From positions 62,001 to 126,000 of the forward strand of contig CAYGTC010000005.1 in the NCBI GenBank assembly GCA_964352735.1: a stretch of DNA of 64,000 nucleotides. The letters are read 5' to 3'. The notes under the pieces were generated by a model. The model saw only the letters and a program-made list of their open reading frames with translations, searched no databases and was not told where the DNA came from. Positions 63,265-64,000 of the stretch are shown here, in pieces. Both the position numbers and the translations under genes were made by a program. How positions within the stretch are numbered: the stretch's first letter is position 1; every line of letters starts with the position of its first letter. This DNA is from NORP309 sp964352735 (GTDB lineage: Bacteria; Pseudomonadota; Gammaproteobacteria; Xanthomonadales; Marinicellaceae).

Positions 63265-63631
63265 CAAAGATGAATGGTTTGATCTGGATCTTTGTGCCAT
63301 CGGTTTGACGATATCCTCGTCAATTTTTGTTTTTTTTCTAAAAATAGACACATATTGGCAATATCTACTTTTGCTGGCCTTAATTGTGTGTCTTGTACTT
63401 TTTTACCGGAAAATACAGAGTAACAAGAACATCAATATTCATGTCAATAAGCAGCAATGGTATGTTGAATGGCAAGGACAATTGTGGCCTGTAATACTAA
63501 AAGATTATTGGCGAGGGTCAAAATTTTTATGTATTTCACTGCGTGGTTCTGAAAAATCTATCTCTTTATTAGTTCGGCGCAGTATAATTGGTCAAGAAAA
63601 ATTTTCTCAACTGCATGCTATCATCACATGA
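63251..63631 (+). CDS. CptA/YgfX-like small membrane protein
   Basis: The 126-residue protein starts at GTG 63251 inside the end of sdhE and has two membrane helices (about residues 14-30 and 36-52), followed by a soluble domain (VNKQQWYVEWQGQLWPVILK, LLVRRSIIGQEKFSQLHAII). Position, size and topology match YgfX (CptA) of the sdhE-ygfX pair, linked in E. coli to inhibition of FtsZ and MreB. Sequence similarity to YgfX is modest by eye. Confidence 0.75.
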   Translation: MIVINKDEWFDLDLCAIGLTISSSIFVFFLKIDTYWQYLLLLALIVCLVLFYRKIQSNKNINIHVNKQQWYVEWQGQLWPVILKDYWRGSKFLCISLRGSEKSISLLVRRSIIGQEKFSQLHAIIT

Positions 63632-64000
63632 ATCTCAATTTTATGACCCAAAAGAACAAAGCCCGTATTCCCGTAAAAGTCGGTGAGTGCATCATAGGCG
63701 ATAAAGAAATCATTGTTCAATCAATGACCAATACTGACACTGCCGATGTACAAAAAACCGTTGAGCAAATTTATCAATTGTGGCAAGCTGGATCACAATT
63801 GGTTCGAGTTACGGTAGATAAAGAAGCCGCCGCTGCTGCCATTCCAGAAATCGTTGATCGATTGGGTGCAGCAGGGTGTCAAGTTCCAATTATTGGCGAT
63901 TTTCATTACAATGGTCACATTTTGTTGAGCAAATACCCAGATTGTGCAAAAAAGTTGGCCAAATACCGCATTAACCCAGGCAATGTGGGTTTTGGTAGAA
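63628..64000 (+). CDS. ispG: 4-hydroxy-3-methylbut-2-enyl diphosphate synthase, 5' part
   Basis: The frame is open from ATG 63628 to the window edge, 124 residues. It carries IspG motifs: VGECIIGDKEIIVQSMTNTD, TADVQKTVEQI, the IIGDFHYNGHI strand and KYRINPGNVGFG. IspG is the iron-sulfur enzyme that makes HMBPP in the MEP isoprenoid pathway. It overlaps the cptA stop by 4 nt (ATGA). The C-terminal [4Fe-4S] part lies beyond the window. Confidence 0.95.
   Translation, partial: MNLNFMTQKNKARIPVKVGECIIGDKEIIVQSMTNTDTADVQKTVEQIYQLWQAGSQLVRVTVDKEAAAAAIPEIVDRLGAAGCQVPIIGDFHYNGHILLSKYPDCAKKLAKYRINPGNVGFGR

Noticed and set aside
1..64000. CRISPR arrays, tRNA or rRNA genes, prophage or complete insertion sequences
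   Set aside because: I looked for regular short repeats, conserved rRNA/tRNA motifs and transposase or integrase motifs and found none I could support.

Overview
This window comes from the chromosome of an AT-rich Gammaproteobacterium. Supporting signs are a Clp/Vfr-type cAMP-receptor homologue, fadIJ, tamAB, csiV, cysS followed by sufE, a DUF3301 protein, sdhE-cptA running into ispG, and a DUF1631 protein. The Clp-like regulator and the low GC content suggest a marine relative of Lysobacterales such as Marinicella; that placement is inference from gene content only. No tRNA, rRNA, CRISPR array, prophage or intact insertion sequence was found.

Layout. 1-4.0 kb: a chloramphenicol-acetyltransferase-fold enzyme, a TonB-dependent receptor and a periplasmic L,D-transpeptidase-like enzyme. 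4.1-11.1 kb: an accessory block on one strand with an ECF sigma factor, a membrane anti-sigma-like protein, a decayed second copy of the latter, an animal-type haem peroxidase, a protein of unknown family, and an exported TPR-CHAT protease. This is the most system-like unit in the window. 11.2-15.9 kb: small lipoproteins, membrane proteins and a DUF3667-like gene interrupted by a frameshift in a run of seven T. 15.9-24.1 kb (minus strand): a 2-oxoglutarate/Fe(II) oxygenase, a DUF885 metallopeptidase, csiV-yceI, and fadI-fadJ for beta-oxidation, with a lysine-repeat tail on FadI. 24.6-29.8 kb: tamA-tamB for outer-membrane assembly. 30.6-32.9 kb: an SPFH/GYF protein paired with a zinc-ribbon membrane protein. 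33.0-36.2 kb: two tandem Sel1-like paralogues and a second ECF sigma/anti-sigma pair. 36.5-39.1 kb: an ABC exporter and DUF3301. 39.6-42.2 kb: ppnN and a PPK2 kinase. 42.3-45.8 kb: a MASE1-PAS-GGDEF-EAL protein. 46.0-48.8 kb: a Cys-rich lipoprotein, a GNAT enzyme and etfBA. 49.0-54.6 kb: an FHA protein and a three-gene 2-oxoacid oxidoreductase with its own NAD(P)H-type flavoprotein subunit. 54.8-57.5 kb: cysS-sufE and clp. 57.6-60.1 kb: DUF1631. 60.4-64.0 kb: pepP, an amidohydrolase, sdhE, cptA and the start of ispG.

Intergenic DNA carries at least three families of short inverted-repeat elements. One family has four related sites, one has two copies, and one is a single MITE-like element between tandem paralogues. 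There are also several clear hairpin terminators, a perfect 16-bp CRP-type site (TGTGA-N6-TCACA) in front of the DUF1631 gene, and a 14-bp palindrome in front of fadI. All starts, alignments and motif calls were made by eye from the sequence; no database search was run.
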